From contig JAFZQH010000018.1 of assembly GCA_017550165.1 (NCBI GenBank), positions 23,875-87,874 on the forward strand: a stretch of 64,000 nucleotides of DNA. The letters are read 5' to 3'. The position numbers were made by a program, and so were the translations under genes. This DNA comes from Lachnospiraceae bacterium (GTDB lineage Bacteria; Bacillota; Clostridia; Lachnospirales; Lachnospiraceae). Numbering within the stretch: the first letter of the stretch is position 1; each line of letters opens with the position of its first letter. The notes beneath the pieces are model-generated. The model saw only the letters and a program-made list of their open reading frames with translations, had not been told where the DNA came from and searched no databases. Shown piece by piece: positions 15,490 to 25,565 of this stretch.

Positions 15490-17540
15490 GCGCCGTCACC
15501 TCCCTCGAAGCTCACCATATCGGGAGGCAGCACTCTTTTCATTACGCGCTCGAACTCAGCCAGGTCAATAGGCTTGGCAATAAATCCGTCGAAACCCTCC
15601 TGAATGAACATCTCTCTTGCACCGCTTACCGCATTGGCTGTCAAGGCAACAATGATCACCTTTTTGTCTGCTCTCCGGGCAGATTCCCGTATAAGCTTCA
15701 TAGCCTCGACACCATCCATGCCCGGCATCATATGATCCATAAATACGATGTCATAATGATCCTGCTCATACTTATCAACGGACTCCCTGCCACCGGCGGC
15801 CGTATCGGTAACCATCCTGTATTCCTGCAGAAGACCTGTGGCAACAACAAGGTTCATGGGCTCATCGTCAACGATAAGACATCTTACGCCCTCAAAGACC
15901 ATGCGGCCCCGTCCCTCATTGGGGACCTCCTCATCCGGAAGGCTCTCACCGTTTAGTACCCTGACAACGGGAAAAGCGTACAGGGGCTTGGGCATAACTA
16001 TTACCCTGCTGCCGGGATTAGCCTTAAAGCCCGCCTTCGCCGAAACGGCAACCCGTGTATCACCATTGCTTAATTCGTCAAAGAATCCGGCGTTCTCCAG
16101 ATACTCTTCTTCGCCCATGAAGATGTGACTTACCTTGAGAGATTTAAGAAGGTTTTTAACCTCTTTTATGGTGTCCGCGGAATACAGGGGCAGTCGGAGA
16201 CCTATAGCCATATTGGTAGCCATCTGTCTGTAAAACTCACGTATAGCCGGGATCTTGTATTTATTTGAACGCACATGGAATACGATATTCGACTGAGCCC
16301 CCGGCGCAACAGCCAGGCAATAAGAGTCATCTTCTATCTCCTGAGGCACAGTGACTCTCACCGTGGTTCCCATGCCGTTCTCACTCTCTATCTTAACAAA
16401 ACCACCCATTTTATGAGCCATACCAAAGACTACGGAAAGACCAAGCCCGACACCGCCCGTGCTCCTGTTTCGTTTCTTGTTGGCCTGGTACATCCCGTCT
16501 CCGGCCATGGCGATATCCTGCCGCTGCATTCCGATACCCGTATCAGTAACCTCAATGATCAGGTTAACTCCATAGGGTCTTGCCATGGAACTGATCTTGA
16601 TATATATGCCCCCGCGTCCGGTAAATTTGATGGCATTGCTGAGAAGATGGCGAAGGATCTTCCCCAGTTTTTTAACATCACCCTTCATCCTGGAGGGAAC
16701 AGCCGGATCAAGATCTATTACCAGTTCAAGATTCTCGGCCTCAGTATCATAACGATAATCCGTTACCACATCATTTACCAGGGAGGTGATCATATAAACC
16801 TCCTCCTCCAGAACAACCTGGTCTCTTTTCACTTCCGTATAATCCTGGATATCCTCGATCTGATCAGACAGGCGCCTGCCCGCATTCTGAATGGCGATGA
16901 GTTCATCTCCCGAAGACTGCTTCATAAGGAGCATGGACATACCGTTAACCACATTTACGGGGGTTCGCAGTTCATGAGAGACATTGGAGAGGAAATCCTC
17001 CATATCATCATTGTAAGCCGCAATATCCTCATTTTGTCTGGCAAGAGCCTCTGCCTGCTCCTGCCTGCCCTTTACCATAAGGCTGCACACAACAAAAGTA
17101 CAGATCTCAGCAACGACCTGCAGGACTAATCTGGATATTGTAAGGGAGTCCAAAACCAATGATTTTTCGGCGGACTGAAGGAAGACCTGTATCACCATGA
17201 GAATGACGTATTCTGCAAGGATCAGGTTCAGAACATAACGTTTATCATATAAGGCAAAAACGATAAGCATGAGACAGCTGATAGTGACAATATCAAGCAA
17301 ACTGGTGGAATGTACCCCATGGAAGAAAGCAGCAAACATACTGTAAGCCAGATAGAATGTCTCTCTGCTTCTTTCGGATATGCACTGACTTATATGAAAT
17401 ACCCACAGGCAGACCACACCGCAGATAAGGAGAATGTTAACCCAGAACTCCCATCCCTCGATAATGCTTTCCACCGTAAGTCCGACACAGGCTGTGGTCA
17501 CTATGGAGATGACCAGCCGGTGAATTTTCGCTTTTTCCAT
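15486..17540 (-). CDS. Membrane hybrid histidine kinase with C-terminal receiver
   Basis: The 684-residue protein has five to six membrane helices (about 10-170), a short coiled coil, HisKA with FLSNVSHELRTPVNVV, and an ATPase domain (HLLSNAIKFT, VTDTGIGM, GVGLGLSVVFG). Next comes a region of about 130 residues that looks like a degenerate receiver without phosphoacceptor, then a true receiver (CLIVDDEPMNL, YDIVFMDHMMPGMDG with acceptor Asp, ALTANA, KPID). It lacks an HPt domain and so depends on another one, likely that encoded at 12344 or 2577. It is the third gene of the operon, 11 bases after its predecessor, and overlaps the next gene by four bases. Confidence 0.88.
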   Translation of the reverse strand: MEKAKIHRLVISIVTTACVGLTVESIIEGWEFWVNILLICGVVCLWVFHISQCISERSRETFYLAYSMFAAFFHGVHSTSLLDIVTISCLMLIVFALYDKRYVLNLILAEYVILMVIQVFLQSAEKSLVLDSLTISRLVLQVVAEICTFVVCSLMVKGRQEQAEALARQNEDIAAYNDDMEDFLSNVSHELRTPVNVVNGMSMLLMKQSSGDELIAIQNAGRRLSDQIEDIQDYTEVKRDQVVLEEEVYMITSLVNDVVTDYRYDTEAENLELVIDLDPAVPSRMKGDVKKLGKILRHLLSNAIKFTGRGGIYIKISSMARPYGVNLIIEVTDTGIGMQRQDIAMAGDGMYQANKKRNRSTGGVGLGLSVVFGMAHKMGGFVKIESENGMGTTVRVTVPQEIEDDSYCLAVAPGAQSNIVFHVRSNKYKIPAIREFYRQMATNMAIGLRLPLYSADTIKEVKNLLKSLKVSHIFMGEEEYLENAGFFDELSNGDTRVAVSAKAGFKANPGSRVIVMPKPLYAFPVVRVLNGESLPDEEVPNEGRGRMVFEGVRCLIVDDEPMNLVVATGLLQEYRMVTDTAAGGRESVDKYEQDHYDIVFMDHMMPGMDGVEAMKLIRESARRADKKVIIVALTANAVSGAREMFIQEGFDGFIAKPIDLAEFERVMKRVLPPDMVSFEGGDGA

Positions 17541-17551
17541 CGCTGCCCCTT

Positions 17552-19948
17552 TTACTCAGACGGTTTGTTTAAGATCTCCAGTATCTTTCCATACTCGAAC
17601 TGTTCTGCTGCCTCCTGCAAACCTGCCCACTTTTCCTTATCACTGTCAGGCATATCATATCCGTCCATGGTCTCGAAGGCATCTTCCAGAAGATCGGAAT
17701 CCATATCTTCTGCTGCCCTTCGGATATAAAGATAAGCAGCTTCCAACCTGATCTTGGTCTCGTCTTCTTCAGCAGTCAATACGATCTTTTCAGCGGGAAG
17801 ATACTCCATCATCATCTCCTCAAGTTTATTGGCGTCGATAGGCTTGGACATATAATCGTCAAAGCCTTCCGCAATATATTTATCCCTGGACCCCGATATG
17901 GCATTGGCCGTAAGGCATATCACCGGAGTATCGAGATTCTTATTATCCATGTCGGCTCTCATCTCATGAAGAGTTTCAATACCGTCCATTACGGGCATCA
18001 TATGATCCAGGAAAATGATATCATATTTCTTTCTGCCGGTCCGGGCCAGACAACCCATACCGTCTTCCACCAGATCCACCTTGACAAGAGTCTGCTTGAT
18101 AAGAGCCCTGAATACCATAAGGTTCATGTGATTATCATCCACCACCAGCACTTCTGCCTCGGGAGCGGTAAACCTCTCCTTATATATCTTGCGCTCCTTG
18201 ACATGATTCTGGTATGCTGCCTGATAATCCTCAAGAGGCTCCCATTTAACCACCTTCTGGAGCAATGAGAAACTAAAGATGGATCCTTTGCCGTATTCAC
18301 TCTCCACATTCAATGTGGATCCCATCATCTCAAGAAGGCTCCTGGTAATGCTCATTCCGAGACCGGTACCTTCTATGTGGCGGTTTTTTCCTTCTTCCAC
18401 ACGTTCAAATTCAGCGAAGATCTTTTTCTTATCTTCCTCTCTGATACCGATACCCGTATCCTTAACAGATACTTTTAGGAGCACGTAGTCTTCACCGTCC
18501 GACATCTTCTCATATCCCATGGAAAATGTTACGCTGCCCTTATCCGTGAATTTAACGGCATTGGTCAGGATGTTTGTGATGATCTGCTTGATACGGACAT
18601 CATCTCCGTTGAGAAGCTTGGGGATATTCTCATCAATATCAAGATTTAAGGTCAGTCCCTTATCGTCGGCTCTGGTCTGTACCATATTGACCAGGTCATT
18701 AATGAGAGAAGACAGATCATAATCAACAGGGATGATCTCTATCTTTCCCGCTTCTATCTTGGAAAAATCAAGAATATCATTAACAAGCCCCAAAAGCGTG
18801 TGGCCTGCAGTCCTGATACTTTCGGAATACTCCAGGATACCGGTGTCCCTGCTTTCCCGCAGAACCATTTCATTCATTCCCAAAATGGCATTGATAGGGG
18901 TGCGGATCTCGTGAGACATGTTGGAGAGAAATGCCGATTTTGCCCTGGTAGCGGCAAGTGCGCGCTCATTTTCATGGCTGAGCCTCCGTGCCAGAGCTTC
19001 CTTCCTGCCTGAATTGATCAGGACAGCCAGAAGCACTCCTACTGCAACGACCGCAACGATCATAGTCACAATAAGAGGGAGCTTCAGTGAAGCATACGCG
19101 GAAGTGGTGTCCGTAACGGACAGGGATTCCCAGTCATTGACCAAAGACATGTCGTAGACCATGTACTCTTTTTCATTATATGTAAATGAGAAATAACTAT
19201 CAGTGGCCTTCTTGAGATTATCGACTAAGGCACGGCCGAATGTACCGCTCTCATCCAGATAGTTCTTTCCCACCTCTGCCTTATCGGAATGTGTTATTAC
19301 CTGGTAGTTTCTGTCAAGGATGATCTCAATGTCTGAATCCCCTGTCCTGGTCAGGCTCTCAGTAATAGACTGGAGCTGGTTCATGGAAATATCCATAGCG
19401 ACCACGCTTTTTCCATCACAGAGCTGCTTGGTCATGGTAACTATCATATCACCGGTATATGCATCCAGATAAGGATCAACAACCACAACTTTCCTTGAAT
19501 TAGCCATGGCCTCCTTATACCAGGATCTCTCCGTGGGAATAAAATCATCCCCCGGAACCCAGCCCAGGCCGTCAATGTATTCATCATTAATATAAGCATA
19601 CAGACCGGTGGTGGATCCTTGAAGAATATCGGATACGGCCGCCGACTGCCGGATAACATACTCCTTTATGTCTTCCTGGCTTCGGCTGGCAAGCAGCATC
19701 TTGTCAAGGGTTCCGCTGGTCAGCTTTATATCATCAATACCGATATTGATATTCTCATTGATCCTCTGCACGGAATTGAGCGCATTGATCTCACCACTTT
19801 TTATAATATTGCTCTTTGTTTCGGAATTCAGCATGTTATAGTACAGCATGATGATCGAAACAAAGAATACTATTACAAAAGCAGCCAGTATGATGCTTCG
19901 TTTAGTTCTGGCAGCCAAACGGCTTTCCGAAATCTTTTGGTCGTCCAT
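17552..19948 (-). CDS. dCache-sensor hybrid histidine kinase with receiver
   Basis: The 798-residue protein begins with a signal-anchor helix (about 19-38) and an extracellular double-Cache domain (about 45-305). The latter contains the RSWYKEAMAN and DPYLDAYTGDMIVTM motifs of Cache ligand pockets. A second helix, HisKA (FLSNMSHEIRTPINAIL), an ATPase domain (NILTNAVKFT, VKDTGIGI, GTGLGMSIT) and a receiver (EVLVVDDNHMNL, DIIFLDHMMPVMDG) follow. The last 80 residues are helical but lack an HPt His. Cache sensors of this form bind small amines, amino acids or carboxylates; the ligand is unknown. It lies eight bases after the regulator gene. Confidence 0.9.
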   Translation of the reverse strand: MDDQKISESRLAARTKRSIILAAFVIVFFVSIIMLYYNMLNSETKSNIIKSGEINALNSVQRINENINIGIDDIKLTSGTLDKMLLASRSQEDIKEYVIRQSAAVSDILQGSTTGLYAYINDEYIDGLGWVPGDDFIPTERSWYKEAMANSRKVVVVDPYLDAYTGDMIVTMTKQLCDGKSVVAMDISMNQLQSITESLTRTGDSDIEIILDRNYQVITHSDKAEVGKNYLDESGTFGRALVDNLKKATDSYFSFTYNEKEYMVYDMSLVNDWESLSVTDTTSAYASLKLPLIVTMIVAVVAVGVLLAVLINSGRKEALARRLSHENERALAATRAKSAFLSNMSHEIRTPINAILGMNEMVLRESRDTGILEYSESIRTAGHTLLGLVNDILDFSKIEAGKIEIIPVDYDLSSLINDLVNMVQTRADDKGLTLNLDIDENIPKLLNGDDVRIKQIITNILTNAVKFTDKGSVTFSMGYEKMSDGEDYVLLKVSVKDTGIGIREEDKKKIFAEFERVEEGKNRHIEGTGLGMSITRSLLEMMGSTLNVESEYGKGSIFSFSLLQKVVKWEPLEDYQAAYQNHVKERKIYKERFTAPEAEVLVVDDNHMNLMVFRALIKQTLVKVDLVEDGMGCLARTGRKKYDIIFLDHMMPVMDGIETLHEMRADMDNKNLDTPVICLTANAISGSRDKYIAEGFDDYMSKPIDANKLEEMMMEYLPAEKIVLTAEEDETKIRLEAAYLYIRRAAEDMDSDLLEDAFETMDGYDMPDSDKEKWAGLQEAAEQFEYGKILEILNKPSE

Positions 19949-19956
19949 AGTATCTG

Positions 19957-20763
19957 CTATATTCCCTTTATCTCGTAAGAAATGAAAACATCATTCTTAA
20001 ATCCGGTTTCATTCCACCTGTCCTGAACCCTGCCGGCCACAATCTGTGCTCCTGACTCCGGAGACTCTGAAAGCAAAACAAAAAACTGATCCTTCCCGCT
20101 TCTCAGAATAGCATCACTCCGTCTCAGGGAGTGTTTCAGTATGGAAACAAACTGCTTTGCCGCATCCTTTAAAATGCCGGGATCATTGTCAGGCTCTCCT
20201 GAAAGTGAGAACAGTATGACCGAAGCATCTCCCCCGTATCTCTTCTTATACCTGACAACATACTTATACACTATGGCAAAGGCGCCCTGCCCCAAAAGAA
20301 GTCCGCCTTTTGCCTCCACAGGTTCTTCCAGGATCCCGCATAATCTCTCAATCTCCTTTGAAAGATCCTCCTCCGTATCATCTGTTACGGCTACTTCCTC
20401 TTCACAGCTGTCATCGCTGCCAAGGATAGCGCTTATACAGCTGATCAGGGTATCTCTGTCAAAGGGCTTGTGGATATATTCTGCCCCTTTATCATTATCT
20501 TCTGTCAGGAACATAACCGGGGTCAACTTCCGTCCTATGCCGTATTCAAACCGTTTCAGAGCCTCGCATGTCTCCGGGCCATCCATCTCGGGCATATCAA
20601 CGTCAAGAAGAACAAGGTCCGGCTGATTCTTCTCCATAAAAGTGAGAAGTTCTTTTCCCGACCTTAAGCAATTGACTTTTATATCCTCTTCCTTCAAAAG
20701 ATTCTTTGCATTGGTAAGATTGACGGCTTCATCATCAACCACGACTATATGACGCTTTTTCAT
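19957..20763 (-). CDS. Response regulator with degenerate GGDEF-like output domain
   Basis: Residues 1-120 form a receiver (IVVVDDEAVNL, acceptor Asp in LVLLDVDMPEMDG, HKPFD). After an acidic linker, residues 145-268 resemble a GGDEF domain in spacing (RSDAILRSGKDQFFVLL), but the GGDEF signature reads SGKDQ, so cyclic-di-GMP synthesis is not expected. There is no DNA-binding domain. It is the first gene of the four-gene phosphorelay operon and is likely a receiver partner of the hybrid kinases. The role of the output domain (binding or dimerisation) is open. Confidence 0.8.
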   Translation of the reverse strand: MKKRHIVVVDDEAVNLTNAKNLLKEEDIKVNCLRSGKELLTFMEKNQPDLVLLDVDMPEMDGPETCEALKRFEYGIGRKLTPVMFLTEDNDKGAEYIHKPFDRDTLISCISAILGSDDSCEEEVAVTDDTEEDLSKEIERLCGILEEPVEAKGGLLLGQGAFAIVYKYVVRYKKRYGGDASVILFSLSGEPDNDPGILKDAAKQFVSILKHSLRRSDAILRSGKDQFFVLLSESPESGAQIVAGRVQDRWNETGFKNDVFISYEIKGI

Positions 20764-20836
20764 AATATTTCATTATCCCGAATGCTATTATCTGAGTAAT
20801 CTGAATATGGCGCATAAATTTAGCCACTGTAACACT

Positions 20837-20865
20837 ATTATATACACGTCTTAAGAAGTTTTCAA
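20837..20865 (-). promoter_or_regulatory. Sigma-A promoter of the phosphorelay operon
   Basis: Minus-strand TTGAAA (20860-20865), a 17-base spacer and TATAAT (20837-20842) are present. The -35 starts immediately after the T-run of the tuf terminator. The leader is about 65 bases. Confidence 0.75.
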
Positions 20866-20866
20866 C

Positions 20867-20900
20867 AAAAAAAGGAGAATGTCCATTGACACTCTCCTTT
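20867..20900 (-). terminator. Terminator of the str operon, after tuf
   Basis: A 13-base stem with one G-U pair (20871-20883 with 20888-20900) and a four-base loop is followed by seven T on the minus strand. It begins 18 bases after the tuf stop. Confidence 0.92.
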
Positions 20901-20918
20901 GAGAAATCTTTTATATAA

Positions 20919-22112
20919 CTATTCAATGATAGAAGCTACTCTTCCTGAACCTACTGTACGTCCACCCTCTCTGATAGCGAAGGTAAGACCCTGCTCCATA
21001 GCGATGGGATGAATAAGCTCGATAGTCATCTCAACGTTATCTCCGGGCATGCACATCTCTGTACCTGCAGGCAGGTTGCATACGCCTGTTACGTCAGTTG
21101 TTCTGAAATAGAACTGAGGTCTGTAGTTGTTGAAGAAAGGAGTATGACGTCCACCCTCGTCCTTGGTCAGTACGTATACCTGAGCGGTAAACTTTGTATG
21201 ACACTTGATTGAACCGGGTTTAACGAGAACCTGTCCTCTCTCGATCTCTTCTCTCTTGATACCACGAAGAAGGGCACCGATGTTATCTCCTGCCTGTCCT
21301 TCGTCAAGGAGCTTACGGAACATCTCGATACCTGTTACGGTAGTCTTCATGTTCTCTTCCTTGATACCTACGATCTCAACTTCCTCATTTACATGAAGAA
21401 CACCACGCTCTACTCTACCTGTAGCAACAGTACCACGACCTGTGATGGTGAATACGTCCTCTACGGGCATAAGGAAGGGCTGATCTGTAGCACGAACGGG
21501 ATCCGGGATATATGAATCAACTGCATCCATAAGCTCCATAACCTTGTCTCCCCACTCACCGCTGGGATCCTCAAGAGCAAGTAATGCAGAACCCTGGATA
21601 ACAGGAATGTCATCTCCGGGGAAATCATACTCTGAAAGTAACTCTCTGATCTCCATCTCAACCAGCTCAAGGAGCTCAGCATCGTCAACCATATCGCACT
21701 TGTTCATGAATACTACGATATAGGGAACACCTACCTGACGGGAAAGAAGGATATGCTCCTTAGTCTGAGCCATAACACCGTCTGTAGCAGCAACAACCAG
21801 GATAGCACCATCCATCTGTGCAGCACCGGTGATCATGTTCTTAACGTAGTCAGCATGCCCCGGGCAGTCAACGTGTGCGTAATGCCTCTTAGCTGTCTCA
21901 TACTCAACGTGAGCTGTAGAGATAGTGATACCTCTTTCTCTCTCTTCCGGAGCCTTGTCGATGTTCTCGAATGCAACTGCCTCACCTGTTCCGAGTCTCT
22001 GGTTAAGAGTCTTGGTAATAGCAGCTGTTAATGTAGTCTTACCATGGTCTACGTGACCGATGGTTCCGATATTACAATGCGGTTTTGTTCTCTCAAATTT
22101 AGCTTTAGCCAT
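20919..22112 (-). CDS. tuf: Translation elongation factor EF-Tu
   Basis: EF-Tu delivers aminoacyl-tRNA to the ribosome at the cost of GTP. The 397-residue product begins [27 protein letters not shown] in the usual way, with G1 GHVDHGKT, switch [15 protein letters not shown]4 NKCDM and G5 SALLALE. Domains II and III are complete and the protein ends in VASIIE. It is the last gene of the str operon, 115 bases after fusA and followed by a strong terminator. Confidence 0.98.
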   Translation of the reverse strand: MAKAKFERTKPHCNIGTIGHVDHGKTTLTAAITKTLNQRLGTGEAVAFENIDKAPEERERGITISTAHVEYETAKRHYAHVDCPGHADYVKNMITGAAQMDGAILVVAATDGVMAQTKEHILLSRQVGVPYIVVFMNKCDMVDDAELLELVEMEIRELLSEYDFPGDDIPVIQGSALLALEDPSGEWGDKVMELMDAVDSYIPDPVRATDQPFLMPVEDVFTITGRGTVATGRVERGVLHVNEEVEIVGIKEENMKTTVTGIEMFRKLLDEGQAGDNIGALLRGIKREEIERGQVLVKPGSIKCHTKFTAQVYVLTKDEGGRHTPFFNNYRPQFYFRTTDVTGVCNLPAGTEMCMPGDNVEMTIELIHPIAMEQGLTFAIREGGRTVGSGRVASIIE

Positions 22113-22227
22113 TATCTACTTCCTCCTTAAAATAACTACCCTTCCGGGTTATTCGTTCATGATCGTTTTAAATAAAAACGGGCTATCTCACATTATATTT
22201 CATAATGCCGTGTTTTTCAAGCAGTTT

Positions 22228-24345
22228 TTACTTTGAATGCGTTGATATAACTTTTTCCTGAACCGACTTGGGTACCTGCTCATATTTTTCAAAGAACATT
22301 GAGTAGTTACCACGTCCCTGAGTCTTGGAACGAAGGTCTGTGGAGTATCCGAACATCTCGGCAAGGGGTACGAAACCTCTTACGATCTTGCCGCCGCCTA
22401 AGTCATCCATTCCTTCGATACGGCCTCTACGTCCGTTGATATCTCCGATAACATCACCCATGTACTCCTCAGGCATGGTTACCTCGACTCTCATGATAGG
22501 CTCAAGAAGAACCGGCTCGCCTTTGCTCATGGCATCCTTGAATGCCAGGGATCCTGCAATATGGAAGGCCATCTCGGATGAATCGACTTCATGATATGAA
22601 CCGTCATATACAACAGCCTTAACACCGAGAACCGGGAATCCTGCAAGAACTCCTGCTTTGGCAGCTTCCTCGATACCCTCTCCGACTGCGGGGATATATT
22701 CCTTGGGAATAGCTCCTCCCACAACCTCGGACTCGAATACAAAGGTCTGCTCGGCATTGGGATCCATAGGCTCAAACCTGACTTTACAGTGTCCGTACTG
22801 ACCGCGTCCACCGGACTGCTTGGCATACTTGCTGTCAACGTCAACAGGCTTGGTAAATGTCTCTTTGTAAGCAACCTGAGGCGCACCTACGTTAGCCTCT
22901 ACCTTGAACTCACGAAGGAGTCTGTCAACGATGATCTCCAGATGGAGCTCGCCCATTCCGGCGATGATGGTCTGTCCTGTCTCGGCATCCGTATGAGCAC
23001 GGAAGGTAGGATCTTCTTCTGCCAACTTGGCCAGTGCCTCACCCAGCTTACCCTGTCCTGCCTTGGTCTTGGGCTCGATAGCCAGCTCGATAACGGGCTC
23101 CGGGAACTCCATGGACTCTAAGATAACGGGATGCTGCTCGTCACAGATGGTATCACCTGTACTTGTAATCTTGAAACCGACTGCTGCAGCAATATCTCCC
23201 GAATAAACCTTATCAAGCTCAGCTCTCTTGTTGGCATGCATCTGAAGGATACGTCCGACACGTTCTTTCTTGCCCTTGGTAGCATTAAGAACATAAGAGC
23301 CTGAATTCATGGTTCCTGAATATACACGGAAGAATGCAAGCTTTCCTACGAAGGGGTCAGCCATGATCTTAAATGCCAACGCTGAGAAAGGCTCTTCATC
23401 TGAAGAATGTCTCTCTACCTCATTACCGTCAAGGTCAACTCCCTTGATGGACGGAATGTCAACCGGTGAAGGCATGAATTCTATAACGGCATCAAGAAGC
23501 TTCTGGACTCCTTTGTTCCTGTAAGCTGTGCCACAGCATACCGGAACTGCCTGGCATTCACATGTAGCTTTACGAAGGGCTGCCTTCAGCTGATCAATGC
23601 TGGGCTCCTTCTCTTCCAGGTACATGTCCATTAATTCTTCATCAAGTTCGCAGATCTTCTCGATCAGCTCGTCATGATAGAGATCAGCATCATCCTTCAT
23701 GTCATCGGGGATGGGAACTATTGAGATATCCTCTCCCTTATCATCATTGTAGATGTATGCTTCCATCTCAAAGAGATCGATGATCCCCTTGAAATCATCT
23801 TCTTTACCGATAGGTAACTGAATAACTATGGCATTCTTACCCAATCTGTTACGGATCTGGTCCACAGCTGAATAAAAGTCTGCACCCAGGATATCCATCT
23901 TATTGATAAATGCCATACGAGGTACATTATATGTATCAGCCTGACGCCACACATTCTCCGACTGGGGCTCAACTCCGCCCTTGGCGCAGAATACACCTAC
24001 GGCACCGTCCAGTACTCTAAGGGAACGCTCAACTTCAACAGTAAAGTCAACGTGACCCGGAGTATCGATAATGTTGATACGATGCTCTAAAGCACCTGCC
24101 TTGGGCTTGTTATGATCCTGCAATGTCCAGTGACATGTGGTAGCAGCTGACGTAATGGTGATACCTCTCTCCTGCTCCTGCTCCATCCAGTCCATGGTAG
24201 CAGTACCATCGTGGGTATCACCGATCTTGTGGTTAATTCCGGTATAGTAAAGAATACGCTCAGTAGTAGTAGTCTTACCGGCATCGATATGAGCCATAAT
24301 ACCAATATTACGGGTCCGCTCAAGCGGATATTCTCTTCCAGCCAA
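22228..24345 (-). CDS. fusA: Translation elongation factor EF-G
   Basis: EF-G drives translocation on the ribosome and, with RRF, ribosome recycling. The 705-residue product has G1 [15 protein letters not shown], switch [19 protein letters not shown]4 NKMDILGAD and the domain IV segment containing [10 protein letters not shown]. The length and [12 protein letters not shown] near the C terminus are canonical. The gene lies 21 bases after rpsG, in standard str order. No EF-G2 features such as a missing insertion were noticed. Confidence 0.98.
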   Translation of the reverse strand: MAGREYPLERTRNIGIMAHIDAGKTTTTERILYYTGINHKIGDTHDGTATMDWMEQEQERGITITSAATTCHWTLQDHNKPKAGALEHRINIIDTPGHVDFTVEVERSLRVLDGAVGVFCAKGGVEPQSENVWRQADTYNVPRMAFINKMDILGADFYSAVDQIRNRLGKNAIVIQLPIGKEDDFKGIIDLFEMEAYIYNDDKGEDISIVPIPDDMKDDADLYHDELIEKICELDEELMDMYLEEKEPSIDQLKAALRKATCECQAVPVCCGTAYRNKGVQKLLDAVIEFMPSPVDIPSIKGVDLDGNEVERHSSDEEPFSALAFKIMADPFVGKLAFFRVYSGTMNSGSYVLNATKGKKERVGRILQMHANKRAELDKVYSGDIAAAVGFKITSTGDTICDEQHPVILESMEFPEPVIELAIEPKTKAGQGKLGEALAKLAEEDPTFRAHTDAETGQTIIAGMGELHLEIIVDRLLREFKVEANVGAPQVAYKETFTKPVDVDSKYAKQSGGRGQYGHCKVRFEPMDPNAEQTFVFESEVVGGAIPKEYIPAVGEGIEEAAKAGVLAGFPVLGVKAVVYDGSYHEVDSSEMAFHIAGSLAFKDAMSKGEPVLLEPIMRVEVTMPEEYMGDVIGDINGRRGRIEGMDDLGGGKIVRGFVPLAEMFGYSTDLRSKTQGRGNYSMFFEKYEQVPKSVQEKVISTHSK

Positions 24346-24366
24346 TATTTTTTCCTCCTACTGAAA

Positions 24367-24837
24367 TTAGAAACGATAGTGAGCAAACGCCTTGTTTGCT
24401 TCTGCCATCTTGTGCATATCTTCTTTTCTCTTTACAGCTGAACCTGTATTGTTAGCTGCATCGAGGATTTCATTGGCAAGACGTTCTTCCATGGTCTTTT
24501 CTCCACGCTTACGTGAAAACATGGTAAGCCATCTTAATGCCAATGCCTGACGTCTCTCGGGCTTAACTTCGATAGGTACCTGATATGTAGCACCGCCGAT
24601 ACGTCTAGCTTTAACTTCCAAGAGAGGCATCATGTTGTTCATAGCTTCCTGGAAAGTCTCAAGTGCGGGCTTGCCGCCTTTTTCTTCAACGATTGAAAAT
24701 GCTCCGTATACAATCTTCTGAGCTACGCTCTTCTTACCATCAAGCATGATGTTGTTGATAAGCTTGGTAACTACCTTGTCATTGTATAAAGGATCTGCCA
24801 ATACGTCTCTTTTCTGAATATGTCCTTTACGTGGCAC
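24367..24837 (-). CDS. rpsG: 30S ribosomal protein S7
   Basis: S7 nucleates assembly of the 30S head and contacts tRNA in the E site. The true start is GTG at 24837, giving (M)[12 protein letters not shown], since S7 proteins begin exactly there and GGAGGG lies seven bases upstream. The longer open frame from 24921 is not used. The 156-residue length and conserved segments ([41 protein letters not shown]) are canonical. A hairpin in the 190-base gap between rpsL and rpsG could be the S7 feedback site known from other bacteria. Confidence 0.97.
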   Translation of the reverse strand: MPRKGHIQKRDVLADPLYNDKVVTKLINNIMLDGKKSVAQKIVYGAFSIVEEKGGKPALETFQEAMNNMMPLLEVKARRIGGATYQVPIEVKPERRQALALRWLTMFSRKRGEKTMEERLANEILDAANNTGSAVKRKEDMHKMAEANKAFAHYRF

Positions 24838-24877
24838 GGTTCTTCCCTCCTTATTCATTCGAAAATCAGTTACATTT

Positions 24878-24913
24878 TTCGGGAACGGTTCTGTAAAAAG
24901 AAATCGTTCCGAA
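24878..24913 (-). promoter_or_regulatory. Intercistronic hairpin before rpsG
   Basis: TTCGGAACG and CGTTCCCGAA (minus strand) pair with one bulge, about 40 bases upstream of the S7 start. In E. coli, S7 represses translation through the rpsL-rpsG gap. This position fits, but the structure is not shown to be homologous. Confidence 0.35.
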
Positions 24914-25027
24914 TAAATCATCGGTACTCACAACGTGTACTAATTCACAATTTGTGTACGTGCAGGTATATCTGAATAACAGAATTCCAACACTAATTAG
25001 TCTTTGTGGTACATGGCGTAAGTAAAA

Positions 25028-25447
25028 TTACTTACCAGCCTTAGGTCTCTTAGCGCCGTATTTGGAACGGGCCTGTTTTCTGTTAGCTACACCTGCAGTA
25101 TCAAGTGTACCACGAACGATGTGGTATCTGGTACCGGGTAAGTCCTTAACACGGCCGCCTCTTACGAGAACAACGCTGTGCTCCTGAAGGTTGTGACCTT
25201 CACCGGGAATGTAAGAAGTAACTTCGATTCCGTTGGAAAGACGTACTCTGGCGATCTTTCTAAGAGCTGAGTTAGGCTTCTTAGGGGTCTTGGTCTTTAC
25301 TGCGGTACATACGCCACGCTTCTGAGGAGCGCTCTGGTCTGTAGCCTTCTTGTGTAAAGAGTTGTAACCCTTCTGAAGTGCGGGAGCTGTAGACTTGGAA
25401 ACCTTTGTCTCACGGCCCTTTCTTACTAACTGGTTAAATGTGGGCAT
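25028..25447 (-). CDS. rpsL: 30S ribosomal protein S12
   Basis: S12 helps decoding accuracy at the A site and is the target where streptomycin resistance mutations arise. The 139-residue product starts [12 protein letters not shown] at 25447 with AAAGGAAG before it; the longer reading from 25516 is rejected because S12 starts at [17 protein letters not shown] contains the unmodified Lys at the streptomycin position, so a sensitive wild-type sequence is expected there. It is the first gene of the str operon, with rpoC not adjacent on this side; a PilZ gene is upstream instead. Confidence 0.97.
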   Translation of the reverse strand: MPTFNQLVRKGRETKVSKSTAPALQKGYNSLHKKATDQSAPQKRGVCTAVKTKTPKKPNSALRKIARVRLSNGIEVTSYIPGEGHNLQEHSVVLVRGGRVKDLPGTRYHIVRGTLDTAGVANRKQARSKYGAKRPKAGK

Positions 25448-25499
25448 TCTGTTTTCTTCCTTTCTGTAATAGTCACGCGTGTTTACGCACACAAATAAA

Positions 25500-25553
25500 A
25501 ATGCACTTTCACGCACGCTATCATATTATACGTACGGTCAAGTGCATTGTCAA
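25500..25553 (-). promoter_or_regulatory. Perfect-consensus promoter of the str operon with flanking inverted repeat
   Basis: Minus-strand TTGACA (25548-25553), a 17-base spacer and TATAAT (25525-25530) drive rpsL with a leader of about 70 bases. A nine-base inverted repeat (AATGCACTT at 25500-25508, AAGTGCATT at 25540-25548) flanks the -10, reaching from the spacer next to the -35 into the leader. No terminator separates the promoter from the PilZ gene stop at 25566. Confidence 0.85.
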
Positions 25554-25565
25554 GCAAATTCTATA

